Assembly (NCBI RefSeq): GCF_901709675.1
Contig: NC_051087.1
Location: 9,512,884 to 9,576,883, forward strand
Length of the DNA: 64,000 bases
Direction: 5' to 3'
Source of the DNA: Syngnathus acus
Taxonomy: Eukaryota; Chordata; Actinopteri; Syngnathiformes; Syngnathidae
In this document: in pieces, positions 10,338 to 27,169 of the stretch
Layout: each line of letters starts with the position of its first letter
Position numbering within the stretch: position 1 is the stretch's first letter
Made by a program: the position numbers and the translations under genes
Notes under the pieces: generated by a model
The model's input: only the letters and a program-made list of their open reading frames with translations
Told to the model about the DNA's origin: nothing
Database searches by the model: none

Positions 10338-12814
10338 ATGGACTCGATTATGGAACAAGAGGATGTGCTCAATTGTTCTTTGGCAACTTCTGCCCTCGCC
10401 AATGGCTCCAGCAAATTGACACAGGGTGTCCCCTTCCAGGGGAGCAGCGCCCTGCTAACAGCGATCATCTACATCACAGTCTTCATGGTAGGTTTGGCCG
10501 GCAACAGTCTGGCCATCTACGTGGTGCTCCGCTATGCCAACATGAAAACGGTGACCAACATCTACATTCTCAACTTGGCTATCGCCGACGAGCTCTACAT
10601 CATCGGGCTGCCTTTCCTCACGACGCAGAATGTGCTCTCCTACTGGCCCTTCGGGTCCTTCCTGTGTCGGCTCGTCATGACCGCGGACTCCATGAACCAG
10701 TTCACGTCGATTTTCTGCCTCACTGTCATGTCTGTTGACCGCTACCTGGCCGTGGTGCACCCGATCCGGGGAACCAAGTGGAGGCACCCACGCGTGGCCA
10801 AGATGGTGAGCGCAACAGTGTGGGCTGTTTCTTTTGTGGTGGTCCTGCCTGTGGTCATCTTCTCTGATGTGCAGGTATGTATTGCTCGTCCTACAGTTCA
10901 TGGGTCATTCCTGGACGAGAGGATCTTTTTTGTTCCCTCATCCCCAAGAGATCAAATAATGCACAAACATGTACTTGTGTATTGTTTTGTCCTAGTTAGT
11001 TAACAAAAAAAAAAAGGTAAACCGTAAACCTGTCTCAGCTTTTCTGCAATGTGTTAGCATCAAAATAAAATGGAATGAATGTTGGTTCCAATAAACATGA
11101 ATAAAGTTTAGCACTTGGAACAGTGGATATACATAGGCAATCCAATATAATGTAAAAATTATAATGTTGGTTGAATAGAAATTGCAAAACATTGTATGCT
11201 ATTTTTATTTGCATTTTACACAACCTCCCTACGACTGGAATTGGGTTTTGTTGTATATTCTTTATAATAATGACATTTTGAATTTAACTGTGTGTAAAAT
11301 GAAACTGATGATCTCTTATTCCTCTTGCCTGTGTATGCCAAAGTTCATGTCATGTTCAAGTTCAGTAACTGGTTCTATAATGTCGCTTTAGGACACATTT
11401 AACTCGTGCAACATGATCTGGCCTGAGCCAACAGACGTGTGGTCAACAGCCTTTATTCTCTACACCGCCATAGTAGGCTTCTTTGGACCCCTGCTCATCA
11501 TCTGCCTCTGCTACCTCCTTATAGTAATCAAGGTGTGTTCGTGAGTGTGTGTCTGCACGTGTGTGTATGTTCATACCATCCATACATGTCTTTATTTTCC
11601 CGCAGGTGAAATCCTCCAGCGTGCGGGTGGGCTTCACCTCACGCCGGCGTTCTGAGCGTAAGGTGACGCGGATGGTGGTGGTTATCGTGGTGGTTTTTGT
11701 CCTCTGCTGGCTGCCGTTCTTCATCATCAACATCATCAACGTCATGGTCATCATCCCTGAGTCCAGTGCCACCGCTGGAATATACTTCTTTGCCGTCATC
11801 CTGTCATATGCCAACTCCTGCGCCAACCCTCTGCTCTATGGTTTCCTCTGTGACAACTTCAAGCAGAGCTTCAGAAAAGTATATTGCTTAACTATTCTTA
11901 GCTAAACTTTATTCTCTGTAGTAGACCCTTGATATTTGACCCTCGATATAGAACGCTATCCTAAAGTGTTTCTCTTCTTCGGGAGTCTTTGAGCCATGCT
12001 TTGTTTTTTTCCTCACCCAGGACCTGTTTGCCCTGGGTGACCTTACCAGGGTCAATTAAGACTTGGGATAACTGACACACAAACGCTTCCACCACAGTTA
12101 TTGAATCGATTCAATCATTTTTCTGTTATCATTCATTTTTAGAAATAAATTGGGGATTTGATGCTGAACGAGTGTGGGTTGTTTTTAGAATTGATCATCT
12201 GTGTGAAGTACAATATCCTGTTTCACTGGATTTAGTATAAGCAGATAAATACCAAGTCTTCTTTTGTTTTTTTTAGGCATCTCTAAGTACAGCACCTGTT
12301 TGGAGTCATTAACACTCTATTGTGGTGGTTCTGCAGGTGTTGTGTGTGAAGAGGTTGAGTTGCAAGGCCCATGGTGTGGATGACGGCGACCCCAGCGCTC
12401 GCCGTAGAGTGAGGTCAATGCCAACTGATTGTGCTCCTTACTCTCCTCCCCATCAGGTGTCTTATCGCCCCCAGAGCAGCCAGGTATGTTTGTTTACTTT
12501 TTTCCACTGCATATGTGTGAGTCACAAGCACGCTTGGTCATCTTTTATTACATTTAAAGCCTCTTCTTAAACTTATTTGGCCATCTTCTTGTGATCTGTC
12601 TTTTCCCTCGCTGAAGATCTTTCCTCAGCCTTCAGGCTTCCAGATTTCTCACACACCTGCTGACTTGCACGGCTGTGACTCTGCATCCAAGCAGTCTACC
12701 TCCACAGTCACACAATTCCCCAGGACCATGACAACAATTACAGAAACCCCCATAAACACCCTGGCTGAAATACCGGCTATTTCTACAGTCACGAGAGAGT
12801 CTGCCGTCTCTTAG
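10338..12814 (+). CDS. sstr5: Somatostatin receptor 5 (class A GPCR), five coding exons
   Basis: Coding exons are 10338-10874, 11392-11532, 11606-11878, 12337-12483 and 12617-12814. All junctions are phase 0 with GT-AG sites, giving 431 residues. The protein has seven membrane segments: TM1-4 in exon 1, loop 2 and TM5 in exon 2, TM6-7 in exon 3 and the C-tail in exons 4-5. Visible signatures are the TM3 aspartate D117 that contacts the ligand in this family, DRY at 134-136, CWLPFF in TM6 and NPLLY in TM7. N-glycosylation sites lie at N12 and N22, and C110 can pair with C185. The [13 protein letters not shown] and [12 protein letters not shown] stretches fit subtype 5 better than subtype 2. 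The receptor binds somatostatin-type peptides at the plasma membrane and couples to Gi. The last exon may instead begin at 12629, because a second in-frame AG lies 12 bases on. Human SSTR5 has no intron in its coding region, so the split is unusual. Confidence 0.9.
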
Positions 12815-17977
<5,163 letters not shown>

Positions 17978-20112
17978 ATGGCTGTCAACAGTTTCTCCAT
18001 CTTCCTCCTGCTACTGATGGGCTCTTGCACATCCCATCCATCGCCTCCTCCTCCTCCACTGGGATGTAGTGAGCATGTGGAGCCCTCTTACAGAGTGCTG
18101 TGTGACCTGGAGTCGGTGTGGGGCGTCGTTTTGGAGGCCGTGGCTTGTAGCGGGGGCCTCACCTCTCTAATCCTCGCCGCGCTCCTTCTCGTCAAGCTTC
18201 GCTCTATTTCAGACCCGGCCAGGCGCTCTGGCGTGGGACCCCTTCTCCTGCTCCTGGGTACACTCCTTGGGATATTCCCCATCTCTCTAGCATTCCTTGT
18301 GGGAAAGAACCAGGTCCTATGTGTGATTCGCAGAGCCTTCTGGGGCCCCCTCTTCGCCCTTTGCTTCTCAAGCTTGCTCGTCCAGGGCCTGAGGCTCAGG
18401 AGGCTGGTGGCTGGGAAGACGAGCCCCTCAGGAAGCACGCTGGCTGCACTGGGCTTAGCGTTGGCCTTAGTTCAGGGCATTATTTCTGCCGAATGGGTCC
18501 TTCTCACCGTCGTCAGGGAGGGTCACCCAGCCTGCGAGTATCCACCTTTGGACTTTGCTCTGGCATGCAGCTACACTTTAGGGCTGCTCCTCATAGCCAT
18601 GGGGCTCTCTCTCGGGGTAGTGCTGTGTGGGGGCGAACTGGTGGTAGAGGCACCTCGTGAAAGTGACGAGGATCGAGAAGATGAGAGTGACAAAAGGAGA
18701 TGGAAGTGTAATGCGGTGTGGCTCTTCCTGGCAAGTCTGGCTTCGGCCTTGCTTTGGGTGGCGTGGCTTGGCTTTTATCTCTATGGGAGCCAAGCAATGA
18801 GGCTCAGAGGGAAAGTGGGGAGGTCAGGAGGAGGAGCGGGAAAGGTGGAGGACCGTCTGCTGGACGAGCCCGCTCTGGCTGTAGCCCTGGTTGTGCAGGG
18901 CTGGATCCTTCTGCTGTTCCACGGCATTCCTGAGAGCCACTTGTGTCTCTGGAACCGTTCACAATGCGCCAGGCAAGGTTTCTTTGACACCAGTGAGACA
19001 ACGCCTCCTCCACATTTCAGAGATGAGCTCCAAGCACACTCTCAGCAACCCTTCCAGGAAAACCAAGCCTTTTCTATTGAGGAGCACGGTGCAAGTACGC
19101 CCATGTTTTTACACGTGTCTTTTGATAGTGTTTGAATTCTGCCTTTCAGTGGAACTCAAGAGGTCACACTTTTGACATCAAACTGGAGAAGAAGCTCACA
19201 GCTGGAAATGTACAGTTGCTAGGCAACCAGCAACACAAATCGTCTGGGCTTTTTCTCCATTTAATGTCATATGAATGAATGTAAAATTCAGAAACAGCAA
19301 AACTTCTGTCGAGTGAATTAATCAAAAGCAGACTGACTCACGACATGAAGCCCCACCCACTCTTCACGAGTGCAGCTTCTATTATGTAACATGCTCATCC
19401 TCATCGACAATGGAGAGGGAGACTCTAAAAGAGCTTGCCAAAATAGTACAAAAGAGAACCACAAGAATTAATAATCATACAAAATCTTGCGATGTAGGGT
19501 TATTTTCTGTAGAATGTGTACATTTAGACTCTAATTACCAAAATGAGTCACAACATTGCTAAATGATCATTTTACAGTACTTGCTGATCTCACACATCCT
19601 TTCACAGAAGCAAGATGGCTGTCTTTTGTGTTGACTGTGGAATAATGGCATCATAAATGAATATGAGTAATAACATAAAGAACCTTAAAATTAATATTTA
19701 CTGGAGTAAACGTACATGGACCAATCGCAAGAGAGAACTTGCTAAATGTAATGAAGCATAAGCAGTGTATGTATTTTTAGACTTCAGAGTCATTTTGGGC
19801 AAGAAAAATGATTGTAAAAGCAAAAAATGCACTTTCCAATTTCACTGACTTTACTTTGCTTGATCATTCAGCTCTTCGAAGTGGAAACTATCACCAGAGC
19901 GGTCACGGCAGTGTTCGCCCTGGCATCGCCTTCAGAGGTCACGTATACCAACCGACTGAAATGGCTCTTGTTATGAATGGCGGCACGGTAAGTGTGTCTC
20001 TCAAAATATGTCACTCGTCAAAAATCAGTAGTTTCAGAAGACCAACTTGATTTTCACCTTCATATAGATGCCCACGGCCCCCATTAACTACACTGGAAGA
20101 CGACTGTGGTAA
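17978..20112 (+). CDS. gprc5b: G-protein-coupled receptor class C group 5 member B
   Basis: Coding exons are 17978-19088, 19872-19987 and 20068-20112 (phases 1 and 0), giving about 423 residues. A signal peptide (LLLLMGSC) is followed by a short extracellular part with LCDLESVWG, then seven membrane segments, all in exon 1. This one-exon core is typical of the retinoic-acid-inducible GPRC5 family. The tail is diagnostic of the B member: the EEH/ALRSG junction, VYQPTEMA, NGGTMPTAP and the C-terminal GRRLW match human GPRC5B (VYQPTEMAVVLNGGT, GRHLW). The next gene, knop1, is also its neighbour at human 16p12. GPRC5B is an orphan plasma-membrane receptor of neural and metabolic tissues. An unusual feature is a charged and glycine-rich insertion near residues 273-291 (RLRGKVGRSGGGAG) between the last two membrane segments. 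The acidic loop ESDEDREDESDKRR is also long. Which teleost co-orthologue (a or b) this is cannot be told. Confidence 0.88.
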
Positions 20113-22486
20113 AGTGGTCATGGGACTTGAGCTTCTGTATCACTATGTTGCTTAATCCCCTGATTCCTGACGAGGAGTAATAATTACAAAAAGACATAAC
20201 CTATCATCCAGGATGGACTGACAACAGCTCAACACATTTCATGTTCCTGCATGATTGTTTGAATTCTGCATTTTGAAAGCTATTGTTGAAAGGTTGTGTC
20301 ACTTTCCTCAAATAAAAGGAGTGGAAATGACAGTGACAGTACGGATGAGGACAGTGATTTAATATTAGCGATGCACAGATGTTTGGAATATGTAAATACG
20401 ATAACAGCAAATGTTTCAGGTGGACCGATAATGCGTGGGGTTGAGGATTATACAAACCTTCAGGATATGAATTTACAGAATATCCTACAAAAGCTTGCTA
20501 CGTCTTGTATTTTTCCCGCCATTTCGCTATTCCATTAGAGTGCTACAGTACAGCGCTTGTTCGTATTGCCCGTAATCTTGCACAAAACGAAAGTCTGTGG
20601 ACAACTTAAAAAGCCATTTACCAATGCACTCAACAGTGAAATCATTAGGTACACTGGTACACCTTTTACATGCATCATCTATTCAGGACCCAAACAAGAG
20701 CTGAGTTTTGATTCTCATATACATTACCCGAGATGGTATAAATACAATTTAGTGTGATGCAGTTTAATTTTACAATAAAACCAAAACAATATGCATATTG
20801 TGAAATGAACATGAAGGAATGAGCATTCAAGCTCTTGCAATGGATCTCATTAGTGGTGAGGTCATGGCACCCGAGTGAGGTGGTCAAAGGTTATCAATTG
20901 TCCAAATTTACTTTGTTTGGCTGAAAATGATGATTCATTAATGCTTTTATATTTTTGGTCCTTTAACACAACAACAAAAATATGAATTACAAACAGAATA
21001 TTTGAGTGTTTTACAACATTTTGACCTTTAGTGTTTAACTTTACAATGGAGAGGACTTTCCAAACATAAAATTAGGCAAAAAAAAGAATTAACTGATGGT
21101 CTTAAATACTCTTACTGGCAGAATTGTAATTGGAATTTAGACCTTAACCCAAATATGGACTGCGTGTGAGAGTCTTATTGAAATTGCTGGCAGTGATTGT
21201 CCACGGTAACGTAACAACTGGACAACCAGTGGTCATTGTCTCAGGAGTTTAATGGGTTGAATGATCACAACGTTATTGAGCGGAAAGACGGCGCAATTTT
21301 CAGTGACTCCATATGCATCATTGGCTCATATTTTGAGAAATCAAGAGTATCGGCAAACTTCTGACAGTTTCACAATTGGTAAATCAATTGGTGAATAAAT
21401 AGAAAGGAGATGATAGTTATTTCAGTATTCATAGATTTTGTGACATTTTTGTTTGATGGTATAGATATTTGTAATGTAAAATGGGTGCCTTGCCTTAACA
21501 ACACCTGGGAAACACTGCATTAGATTTTGCAAGTGTACCTAATGATGTAACCAATGAGTGTAAATATATGTGATACAGTACAAGGTTTAAGATATCTTGG
21601 AAGCTGTATTTTGCACTTTATGAGAGTTAATATGATCTCTGTGGTAATATTTGGGAATAGGTCAACTATTTTGATATTTTGTCAATATGATTTCATTTTG
21701 TTTTTTTCTAAGATTTTGATGTCAATATTCAATAAATGATTAAAACAAACACCGTATGGCCAGATGTCAAAAGATCCTATCAATAATGTAGACGAGAGGT
21801 TGTTAAATCATCTGTTTGTCATCTGGCCATCAGTTTTGGTATATTTTGTACTGTGATGTGTGATTGTCACCAAATTGTTATGTATGACAGTGTTGCTGTG
21901 AAATAGGGCAATGTGATTCCTACAAAATTTGAAATTGTTCCAGTTTGAACGTGAATAATATAAAACGTAAAAAAAAATCTTGTTTGCAAATGCATTTAGT
22001 TTTCAGGCAATATAGTCTGTGTGATACTGGCATAATACTACGGTGCAATTTATGACTCAAAATGTTCACTATTGCTGTGGGTGTTCAAATTCTAATCAAG
22101 TGGTCCATTTTGCACTAAATCTGATTTTCTGACTAAGGAACTATTGTAAGGTTTCTGCAATGTTGCTTTTGTTAGTGAGATTTATGCTACAATTTTGTAT
22201 ACTGCAAATATCAACTTGACATTTTACATTATTATTTAATATTTTAATATTAATGACTTTCAATCAAGTAAGTCTTAAATTGTGAAAAGCACTGGTATTG
22301 ACCTTTTAAGGATTTTATGGCAACTGCACTGTCACTGTTTTAAGGCAGCATAATATGAATGTTTGTAATGTAATTTGCACAGAGTGACTAATACATCGTG
22401 CACATTTTCTCTTATAAAAGGTCGCCTTCATTTGTCATCAGACTCCTGCCCTGGTATGCATAATTGCACTGTGATAATATCCGTTC

Positions 22487-22700
22487 GGGTGAGCTGGAGC
22501 TTTTCCCAACTCTACTTTGGGCACTGGCGATGTACACCCAAGGGTGGTGGAAAGTCAATTGCAGGGCACACAGTGTGGGAAGAGGTCAGTGTGTCGAAGA
22601 CCCAATTTTCACACAAGCACAGGGAGAACATGCAAGCTCCACACAGGAAGGCCAGAGTCAAGATTCAAAGTCCAACCATGTCTCCATGGTCCTCCAAGTG
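22487..22700 (-). mobile_element. Degenerate SINE copy, minus orientation
   Basis: In reverse it shows the teleost SINE body: GTGAGCTGGAGC near 22489, then ATTGCAGGGCACACA, then AGGGAGAACATGCAAGCTCC. Identity to the complete copy near 62 kb is patchy, so it is an old insertion. Confidence 0.6.
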
Positions 22701-22860
22701 TGTGCATCATTCCAGCACCACTGATGCACCAACACTGGAAAAAGACCATTCATGTTTTGAGCAAAGCAGTAAATAAAATATCAAATAATTTGAATCACCC
22801 AACTCAACCACCAAGGGCTTTTTGTAAGATGTTTAGTCTTGCCACATATTTGGCTGTTTA

Positions 22861-23057
22861 GTGCAATCGTGCAACTTATATAGGCACCTGAGAAAAACCT
22901 ACTTTAAAATATCGCTCTTTAAAATTAAAACTGAAACGTAGATTTTCATTTGATTACTAAGTTAAGTGCAATCGTGCAATTTATAGGCACCTGAGAAACA
23001 TATACTTAACGATATTGCTCTTTACAATTGACGTAAATTTTAATCTGAATACTAATG
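22861..23057. repeat. Tandem duplication, period about 105 bp, two copies
   Basis: Both copies begin GTGCAATCGTGCAA and continue with TAGGCACCTGAGAAA and TATxGCTCTTTA words. The first begins at 22861 and the second at 22966. The copies have diverged by substitutions and small gaps. It lies about 260 bases upstream of the first knop1 coding exon. Confidence 0.85.
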
Positions 23058-23320
23058 TTTGAAATTTTGCTTAAAAGTACAAGCTAGCTGTAACTAAACC
23101 TTGCCGTTATGCTAATTGGTAAAAAAAAAAAAAAAGAAACGCACCTTAAAATTATACATAATATTATCGCGTTTTTATTTTTATTTTTAAATAATATGAC
23201 TAGCAGTTGCACTAGTTGACTAGCACTACTTTGATGAACAGCGACAACATTTCCGAAAACTCTTCCACTGGAAGCAAAGGAAATCACTTCCGGGTCAGAA
23301 AAGTCCTGCTCGGCACGTGA

Positions 23321-26300
23321 ATGAATCAAATGTGCAAAGTAAGTGAAACTATTCTAATGGTTGGCGTCTATCTTGCTAACTTATCTACACTATGTTATGC
23401 CATTATTTTGCGCACTGTGCTTTAGGAAAAAACATGTAAGTTATGTTGGTGTAGCGTTCTTTCAAGCTTCAAACAACAGTGCAACAAAGCAATCGTGACG
23501 TGCAGCCGGTTTGGGTTTATTTTTCATAGTATTTGTGTGTTTGCCTTCCAATAATTGATAGACTAACTTTCTTTCCCGTCGTCCATCAACTTGGACTGCT
23601 ACGATTCTTCTTTTAAAAATCAAAACAGAGCAGTCGGGAAACAAATATAACTAGCTAACCCTGTTTGTTTCATCCATTAATTAATTTCAGAGGGATTCTG
23701 AAGAAGTGCTCTTTATTTCCGAATGGATTTCACCTAGACCCAAGCTGACTGTTGTCATTGATCAGGTAATTTATGTAATAATCAGTTAATCTCAAAGTTA
23801 TTTCCTCATTGGTCAAATTCAGAGTTAAAGTGAAATTGCATTTACTGATTGTCTGCTGTATAAGAACAAAAAGGTGAAAAATAGTGCAAAACTTGATTTT
23901 AAGTCATTATTAATATTAGAGAATTGCTATTTTCATTTTTGCATGAGTAAATAGCTAACAATATGGCCAGTGTATGAATTCATTTTACATATCAATATTT
24001 GTCTTAAGAACATCTACAGTGTGAATAATTATGGATTGGACTGTATAGAGCTGCAGGACCTTGTCAAATGTGATTGTGGTCTTCATTATATTTAATGTCA
24101 CTCGTACTCAATTCGGTTGTGTTCCCCAATAGGTGAGGCGACTTGCCCTGCAAAGAGACATTGATCAGGAATCTCTCCCGAAGCAGATCTCAGAGGTTTG
24201 GCACACACACTTATGTGATCGGCTTGGTAATGAAATATAACGTATGGAATCTGAATGTGTAATCACATTTTTGTCCACCAGTCAAATGACAGGTCTGCTC
24301 TTGTGAAAAGATGTGAGGAGAAGATGAAAATGAAAAAAGAGGATGTGATAGATGAGAATGTTGAAAAGTATTCCAAGAAGAAACAAACTTCACCTCAAAA
24401 AATGAACGTTTCCACAGTTGATGAGACAGCCCAGCGTGTGGACATGAAAAAGAAACAATTTCAAAAATATGACTCGGTAGTTACAGTCCAGGGGCCTTTA
24501 GAAGTAGGCGGTGAGGAAAAACCGAAGAAGAAAGTGGTGAATGGTTGTAATATAATAGATGGGAATTGTAATGAAACAAACATAAAGAAAACACAGACCG
24601 ACATTCAAAAAGGAACCAAGAAAACAAGTAATGACAAAAAGTCCAAAAATAAAACCCTGACTAATCATGAAAATCATCAAGATGACGAGAAAGTGGCAGA
24701 GCAACCCAAAAAACGAAAAAATGAAATTCATGATGAAAAAGTGGCAAAGAAAGCCAAGAAAGAAAAAAATAAGGTTAATGATGAGATAGTGGCAAAGAAA
24801 GCAAAAAAAGAAAAAAATGAAATTCTTGACAAAAAAGTGTCAAAGAAAGCCATGAAAGAAAAAAACGAGGTTCATGACAAGAAAATGTCAAAGAAAGCCA
24901 GTAAAGAAAAAAATAAAATTCTTGACAAAAAAGTGTCAAAGAAAGCCATGAAAGAAAAAAACCAGGTTCATGACAAGAAAATGTCAAAGAAAGCCAGTAA
25001 AGAAAAAAATAAAATTCTTGACAAAAAAGTGGCAAAGAAAGCCATGAAAGAAAAAAAAGAAGTTCATGACGAGAAAGTGTCAAAGAAAGGCAGTAAAGAA
25101 AAAAATGAGGTTCATGACGAGAAAGTGTCAAAGAAAGCCAGTAAAGAAGAAAATAAAATTCTTGGCCAAAAAGTGTCAAAGAAAGCCATGAATGAAACAA
25201 TTGAGGTTCATGACGAGAAAGTGTCAAAGAAAGCCAGTAAAGAAAAAAATGAGGTTCATGACGAGAAAGGGTCAAAGAAACCCAAGGAAGAAAAAAATGA
25301 GGTTCATGATGAGAAAGTGTCAAAGAAAGCCCGCAAAAAAAAAAAAGAGGTTCAGGACGAGAACGTGGCAAAGAAACCCAAGAAAGAAAAAAATGAGGTC
25401 CATGATGAGAACGTGGCAAAGAAACCCAAGAAAGACAAAAATGAGGTTCATGATGAGAAAATGGCAAAGAAACCCAAGAAAGACAAAAATGAGGTTCATG
25501 ATACTAACCATGTTACAGATGACAGTGCAGTCATCAAGGTGAAGGTGAAAAAGGAAAAGGACAAAAGTGAGTGTAAGGAGAAAAAAGTGAAAGATATGGC
25601 AACACAAATTGAACATGAAGAGGTTTGGATGGGGGGAAAAGAAAAGAAGGTACTGAAGAAAGCCAAGAAAGAACCTAATAAGATGCCACTCGTAAGTGCA
25701 GGGGATATTAAACACAAGGCAAAGACGAAAAAGAATGTAGCGGAACAGACTGAAACAAGTATTAAGAAGAAAACCGCTAAGTTAAAATTATCAGAGAGTG
25801 AAGTGGCCACAGAAACGTCAGAGGGGCTTTGTGAGCTTAAGCCAAAGAAGAAGAAAAAGAAGGATGCTTCACCAGATAAAGAACAACCTGTGGATTCCAG
25901 TAAAGCGGCAGCACGGAAGCAAGAAAAAGCCGCAAAGAGTGACGTAGAGGAAGGTGAGACAAAACAAAAGGAAAAAAAAGAAAAGCCCAAGAAGAGAAAA
26001 CCGTCTGGGCTCGGCACAGATGAAGAAACTGCATCTGTGAAGAAGAAAAAACAAAAAATAGAAGAGCCTAATTGTGAAGAAACGCAACACCAGGAACCAA
26101 ACAAGAAAAGAAAAAAGAAAAGTCCTGTTAAGAAAGAGAAAGTGCTTGAGGGAGTGTGTCCTGACTCCTGCATGAAGAAGAAAGAGATTCAAAGGAAACC
26201 GAAGAAGGTGGAGGAAATTAAAGTCGAATCGGACCATCAATGGGTGAGTGTATCCTTGTGTCATATTGTTGAACATTTTAGCCATGCTTACTAACTTTTG

Positions 26301-27169
26301 GGGTTTGTGTTCTAGGATGATTTGAGGAGAGTTCCCCAAGTGGACGTCGTCTTCTTGTCAGAGAAGACCGGAAACACTGACGAGCTGACCATCAACCAGG
26401 TAAAAAGGAATCATCATGTTTTGCATGCCACAACATAATTCAAATCTAAAGCTTTTTGGTCTTCATTGCTTTCATGACTTTTGGATGGTCAAATAGGCTA
26501 CTGGAAAAATGTTTACTGCGTTCTGCTAATTCTGTCGAGTCCGCTCCGTGTTTGTTGATGAAGTGTTCTGCTCTAACACAGGAAAGGCGACAGGCTTTAC
26601 AAATGGAGGTCGACAAGGCTTCGCACCCTCAAAAAGCGGACCAAGCTTCAGTCAGTGATTCTTCTTTCTTTGGTCTTTAAAGTGCTTTGGTTGCCATGTC
26701 CATCAAAGTGCACAACAGTGATATAAAAAAAAGAATCTTTGTTAAGATATCTTATAGTCGTAGTCAAATTTGACTGCAGATTTTGACAGTATAAATCAAA
26801 GCAACTGTGTTCTCTGAAGTTCATTTGTGTCGCTTTCTAATTGCTTCTCCAATCTCATTCCAGGGGTTTGGTCAGTGGAGCACCGCCCAGTTTGAAAACT
26901 GTCAACAGCAACAGAAGTTTCTCAGGTTGATGGGTGGCTTCAAGAACTTCCAGCCAGCTGCTGTTGCAAGCACGCCAAAGCCAAATATGGCACTGGACAA
27001 AGTCGCACAGGAGCGCTTGCAGCAAGGACTCTGGAGCGAGTTTGAGCGCGCTCACTCACGCAGAATAGACTTTAACAACCAAGGTGCAGGACTTGGCTTC
27101 AGCAAATCTCCCCAAAAACAGTTCTTTATTGACATCAACGCATGTCATTCTGTCCACTTTGATGACTGA
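23321..27169 (+). CDS. knop1: Lysine-rich nucleolar protein 1
   Basis: Seven coding exons join in phase 0: 23321-23338, 23691-23765, 24133-24195, 24282-26243, 26316-26399, 26582-26650 and 26864-27169, giving about 858 residues. The C-terminal exon is diagnostic: FGQWSTAQFEN, KFLRLMGGFKN, PNMALDK and GAGLGFS match human KNOP1. The 1962-base fourth exon is extremely lysine-rich and contains a 16-residue tandem repeat. This fits a nucleolar, RNA- or rRNA-associated protein with many nuclear localisation signals, which is the known location of the human protein. Exons 2-3 resemble exons 5-6, so a two-exon module occurs at both ends (see findings). The start ATG at 23321 is inferred from a perfect GTAAGT donor six codons later. 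Exon 1 is the least certain part. In human, GPRC5B and KNOP1 are also close together. The protein is much longer than the human one because of the repeat. Confidence 0.87.
24709..25506 (+). repeat. Coding 48-bp tandem repeat in knop1, about 17 units
   Basis: Each unit encodes 16 residues of the type KEKNEVHDEKVSKKAS. Units alternate between an EVHDxK and a KILDKK form over part of the array. Two consecutive 96-bp dimers (about 24856-24951 and 24952-25047) are nearly identical, which shows a higher-order expansion. The frame is kept throughout. A long minus-strand open frame opposite it is a shadow. Confidence 0.93.

Larger units (their letters stand above)
20113..23320. other. gprc5b 3' untranslated region and intergenic sequence up to knop1
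   Basis: AATAAA signals at about 20312 and 20774 could end the gprc5b transcript. Beyond these the sequence is AT-rich with no supported gene. A decayed SINE and a tandem duplication are listed separately. The last 150 bases before 23321 should include the knop1 promoter. Confidence 0.45.

Noticed and set aside
24775-25467. 230-codon minus-strand open frame opposite knop1, rich in HEPHFFL repeats
   Set aside because: It is the antisense shadow of the in-frame 48-bp repeat. The lysine codons read in reverse give F and L codons without stops.
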